A stretch of 48,164 nucleotides of DNA, taken from the NCBI GenBank assembly GCA_016719485.1, contig JADJZB010000024.1:1-48164 (forward strand), written 5' to 3'. Under the pieces are notes generated by a model that was given only the letters and a program-made list of their open reading frames with translations, ran no database searches and had not been told where the DNA came from. Position numbers and translations under genes: made by a program. Origin of the DNA: Holophagales bacterium (GTDB taxonomy: Bacteria > Acidobacteriota > Thermoanaerobaculia > UBA5066). Of this stretch, positions 45,537 to 48,164 are shown one piece after another. Within the stretch, counting starts at the first letter, position 1; each line of letters starts with the position of its first letter.

Positions 45537-46114
45537 GGTCTGGCGCGGGGAGCCTCCGGAGGCCGTCGGCGAGCCCCCCGGCGAGGATCACGCGCGCCCC
45601 GCCCTTCTCCCGTACCGCCGCGCGCTGCTCGCGCCCGTGCCCGGAGAGGAGGTGGACGGCGAAGGCGCCGAGCGCAAGGCCCGCGCCGACGTCGTCCCAC
45701 TTGTCCCCGACGACGGCGGACCGCGCAGCCGACAGGGAGTGCCGGCGAAGCGCCCGCCTGTGGAGGAGGGTCCTCCGGCTGCGGCAGCGGCAGGCGACCC
45801 GCGTACTCCTTCACCTTTCCTCGGGTGGTGCGGGCAGACGAGCCAGCCGGCGATCGGGACGCCGCGGGCGACCAACCTCCTCGCCACCTCGGCGTTCACC
45901 GCGTTCACCTCGCCCAGCGGGTCAGCCCGCGTGCGACGCCCGACTGGTTCGTCACGACGAAGAGTTTCGTCCCTTCCGCCACGAAACGCGCCAACAACTC
46001 GGACGCGCCCGGCGCGAGGCGGACGCCCTTCGGGTCGGCGAGGAAGCCCCGCTCGGCGATGAGGGTCCCGTCGCGGTCGAGGAAGAGAGCGTCGAGAAGC
46101 GGGCGGCGCCTCAC
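45533..46114 (-). CDS. gmhB: D-glycero-D-manno-heptose 1,7-bisphosphate 7-phosphatase (frameshifted)
   Basis: GTG 46114 starts RRRPLLDALFLDRDGTLIAE with the HAD nucleophile motif DxDGT. Motif II lies in FVVTNQSGVARG, followed after a shift near 45915 by GEVNAVNAEVARRLVARGVP and WLVCPHHP. CPHHP and the nearby CRCR-type sequence (read from 45790-45800 in another frame) are the zinc-binding cysteine/histidine loop of GmhB. Motif IV is SAVVGDKWDDVGAGLALGAF. The end HGREQRAAVREKGGARVILA leads to a stop at 45533, overlapping the next gene. It removes the 7-phosphate between the two HldE steps. Confidence 0.87.
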
Positions 46115-46480
46115 TTTCGCGCCGGTGGCCTTCCGGATCGCCTCCGTGAACGAGGCCTCGGTCTGCAGGCCCAGAGGCGGGTTGCGATCCTCCCATCGCG
46201 CCCATAGACCACGGTGTAGGGCAGCGATCCGTCCCACGTCGGGTCGACGGTATCGATGAAATCCTGCGGGTCGCGCGTCTTCGCCAGCCAGGAGACGAAC
46301 GGGACCTTCTTTTCCCTGAGAAACTTCGGCACCTGCGTCGGCCCCGGGCTTCAGGAGCTCACCGGTTCGGCGGCGGGGCGGCGCCTCGAGGAGGAGCGCC
46401 GCGAGGGAGAAGCTGGCGAGGACGGCGGCGGCCGCCCTCCTCGCGCACGCGGGGTCCGCGGAGCTCCACCAGACGGGCTT
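46111..46480 (-). CDS. TlpA/thioredoxin-like protein, apparently missing its CxxC core
   Basis: A signal-like stretch (RRAAAAVLASFSLAALLLEA, near 46450) is followed after a short Pro-rich part by LLKPGADA. Then, in another frame, comes PKFLREKKVPFVSWLAKTRD with DTVDPTWDGSLPYTVVYGRD and LQTEASFTEAIRKATGA, the C-terminal half of a TlpA-type thioredoxin fold. The segment that should hold the first strand and the CxxC redox site is absent. Only about 12 residues separate the two parts, so roughly 150-200 bases may have been lost. That is as likely an assembly deletion as a real change. Boundaries are approximate. Confidence 0.5.
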
Positions 46481-47060
46481 GATCGAGCAGCCGAAGGCCT
46501 CGTCTCCGGCCGCGGGAACGGCTTGCCCGCGAGGATCGCCCGAGAGCGCGTTCCTGAGGTCGGGCGACTTCACGTTCTTCGGTCCTCGTGCGTCCGCCGA
46601 TCGGCCCCGGTAGTGAGCGTCCCCTTCGGGTCGAGGACGCAGATCCGGAGTCTTCTGCGGCGGCGTAGGAGGTCGGCGACTCCTGTTCCCGCTTGTCCTC
46701 CAGGACCGGGAACGCGAAGCCGTCCTTCTTCGCGTCCTCGGCGACTCGGCCGCGGGCCTCCGTCTTGACGGGCTGTTGATCGTGACGAAAGTGACGCCCC
46801 TGCCGGCGCAATTCTTCCCACAGACCGCGACGCGCCCTGGTAGCCGATGGCGTAGGGGCACTCTCGTCGCGTCGAAAACGACGACGACCGCCTTGTTCTG
46901 CGCCAGCAGATCCTTGAGGGCGATGAGGTGCCGCCGGCGGCCGGCGGAGGGTGAAGTCAGGGGCGGCGCCGACCTTCGGCGCCCGGGCTTCTTCTGCCGG
47001 CGCGGGGGTCGCGAGGGCGAGCGTCGTTGCTGCGGCGAGGGCGGCGAGAAGCGAGGCGGG
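46462..47060 (-). CDS. Exported redoxin (AhpC/TSA-like) protein (heavily frameshifted)
   Basis: A signal segment (LLAALAAATTLALATPAPAE) precedes PKVGAAPDFTL, the redoxin start. Then, in changing frames, come LKDLLAQNKAVVVVFDAT, ECPYAIGYQ, GVTFVTINSP, KKDGFAFPVLEDKREQ, LDPKGTLT and finally NVKSPDLRNALS with AFGCSIKP. The last motif is the typical end of a group of periplasmic redoxins with a C-terminal Cys. The Cys in ECPY is the candidate redox residue. The role would be peroxide or thiol chemistry in the periplasm. The start codon cannot be fixed and the coordinates are approximate. Confidence 0.6.
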
Positions 47061-48164
47061 GTCTCCTGCGGTCGTCCCCTGGAAGGCCTCTCGGAGGCCG
47101 CCTGAGACTCGAAACGGAAACGCCGAGGACGGCATCCCGCTCACGCTCACCCGGGAGGACGTCGTTCGTCATGCGCCTGGAGGAAGCGCCGTCGAGACCC
47201 TGTGCCGCCGGGCCACGCTCTCGCACGATTTTCTCGTTGCCCGGAGGGGGAGACGACGACGCGCGGCGTGGACCGGGAGAAGAGGTAGACCGTCGGCAGG
47301 AGCGCTGCTGTCCCCGACGTTCAGGTCGGCCCCGAGACTGTTCGGGATGCACGCCTCGGCGACCGCGACGCCGAGGCCGCCGCTGTCCGGAGACGTCGTG
47401 CGCCGAGGAGAGGAGCCTGTCGGTCGCCAGGTCGCTCAGGAGGTCGACGAGGGAGCGGACGCCGAGGAGGCTCGAGACGGGGGCAGGGGCCTCCGCCGCG
47501 GCTGAGGAGGGTGGCGAGGTATTGCGCCGGCCCCAGCTCGTCGCGGGTTTCGCCGGAAGAGGGCGAGACGACGTCATGCCGCTGTTGGCGAAGGGTGCGG
47601 CACCGCACGCGAGACGTCCTCGAGGAGACCGACCATCCTGACGGTCGGCGTCGGGAGGATCGACCGCCGTCGGTCCCGTTGTAGAGCGAGATGTTCCCCG
47701 AGACGACGGGCACCGAGGGCGCGGCAGGCGAGGAGAGCCTTTCGCCGCCGCGGCGAGCTGGCCCAGGATCTCGGGCCGCTCGGGGCTGGAAGTTGAGACA
47801 GTCCGTGATGGCGAGCGGCCGCGCGCCTGGTGCAGGCGACGTTCAGGGCCTCCCTGGCCACGGCGCGCGCGGCGCCGCGCATCGGGTCCGCGAAGCAGTA
47901 GCGCGGGTTGACGTCGGCCGTCAGCGCCAGCCCCCTTCGTTCCCCTTCACGCGCAGTGGACGGCCGCGTCTCCCGGCAGTCCTATCACCGTGTTCGTCCT
48001 TACGCTCCGGTCGTACTGGCGCCAGATCCAGGCCTTGCTGCAGAGGTTCGAGAGGCGAGGAGTGATGAGAAGGGCGGTCCTCTTCGTCGGGCGATAGGCA
48101 GCCGACCATGCCTCGATCGGCGCGAGCGGCCTGGCGAGCGTCCATGCCGGCGGTAGACCGGCGC
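47060..48164 (-). CDS. purL: Phosphoribosylformylglycinamidine synthase, large subunit, C-terminal part (frameshifted, cut by edge)
   Basis: Read from the right edge on the minus strand, and joined across many shifts, the motifs follow PurL order: CSKAWIWRQYD then TNTV, LTADVNPRYCFADPMRGAAR, EALNVACT with PLAITDCLNFQ, VPVVSGNISLYNGTDG, ILPTPTVRMVGLLEDV, SPSSGETRDELGPAQYLATL, VRSLVDLLSDLATDRLLSSA and AHDVS. The last residues near LREAFQGT resemble the usual C-terminus. The enzyme converts FGAR to FGAM in purine synthesis. The N-terminal half lies beyond the window. The end point is approximate; the family call is firm because nine motifs agree in order. Confidence 0.85.

Overview
The window is one high-GC (about 70 percent by eye) bacterial chromosome segment. 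The gene content points to Acidobacteriota, possibly the Thermoanaerobaculia. It includes Ser/Thr kinases with TolB-like propellers, a Reg_prop histidine kinase, an M2 dipeptidase, paired M16 proteases, an ADP-heptose (LPS core) operon, and outer-membrane and lipoprotein genes. This taxonomy is inferred from family content, not from a marker comparison. Many otherwise well-conserved genes are broken by single-base shifts, most densely in the first 1 kb and after about 40 kb. That looks like uncorrected long-read assembly near contig ends rather than gene decay, so I annotate those genes as whole CDSs with frameshifts.

Layout. 0-2.1 kb: edge fragment of topoisomerase III (-), then a sulfide:quinone-oxidoreductase-like flavoprotein with a tiny overlapping partner (+). 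2.1-8.7 kb: a minus-strand run with two related secreted proteins, a beta-barrel protein, a small membrane protein, PssA, a GAF-SpoIIE phosphatase and a GAF-GGDEF-EAL protein. 8.8-16.2 kb: alpha/beta hydrolase and GNAT (+), an M16 protease pair (-), DUF350 plus transglutaminase-like genes (+), then a SAM riboswitch and metK (+). 16.2-16.9 kb: a repeat-rich noncoding island. 16.9-26 kb: thioesterase and M2 peptidase (-), CocE-type hydrolase (+), two membrane glycosyltransferases and ParE (-). 26-37.3 kb: signalling region with a membrane protein, Ser/Thr kinase and secreted partner (+), HIT protein and kinase-propeller (-), HtrA protease (+), and a large sensor kinase (-). 37.3-41 kb: hydrolase, ArnT-like transferase, a tri-haem lipoprotein cytochrome, tRNA-Arg(CCG) and tRNA-His(GTG). 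41-42.4 kb: dicarboxylate symporter. 42.5-48.2 kb: a minus-strand run purL, redoxin, TlpA-like, gmhB, an unknown gene, hldE, gmhA.

The genes mostly serve the cell envelope (heptose, glycosyl transfer, phospholipid synthesis, outer-membrane and periplasmic proteases) and signalling (c-di-GMP, Ser/Thr and His kinases). The best leads for novelty are: an uncharacterised conserved gene inside the ADP-heptose operon; a GGGGTCAG repeat family found only at convergent gene ends; the inverted-repeat-bounded island at 16.2-16.9 kb; the paralogous secreted proteins beside a beta-barrel gene; and the tiny partner of the SQR-like enzyme. I see no CRISPR array, phage, integrase or complete insertion sequence.
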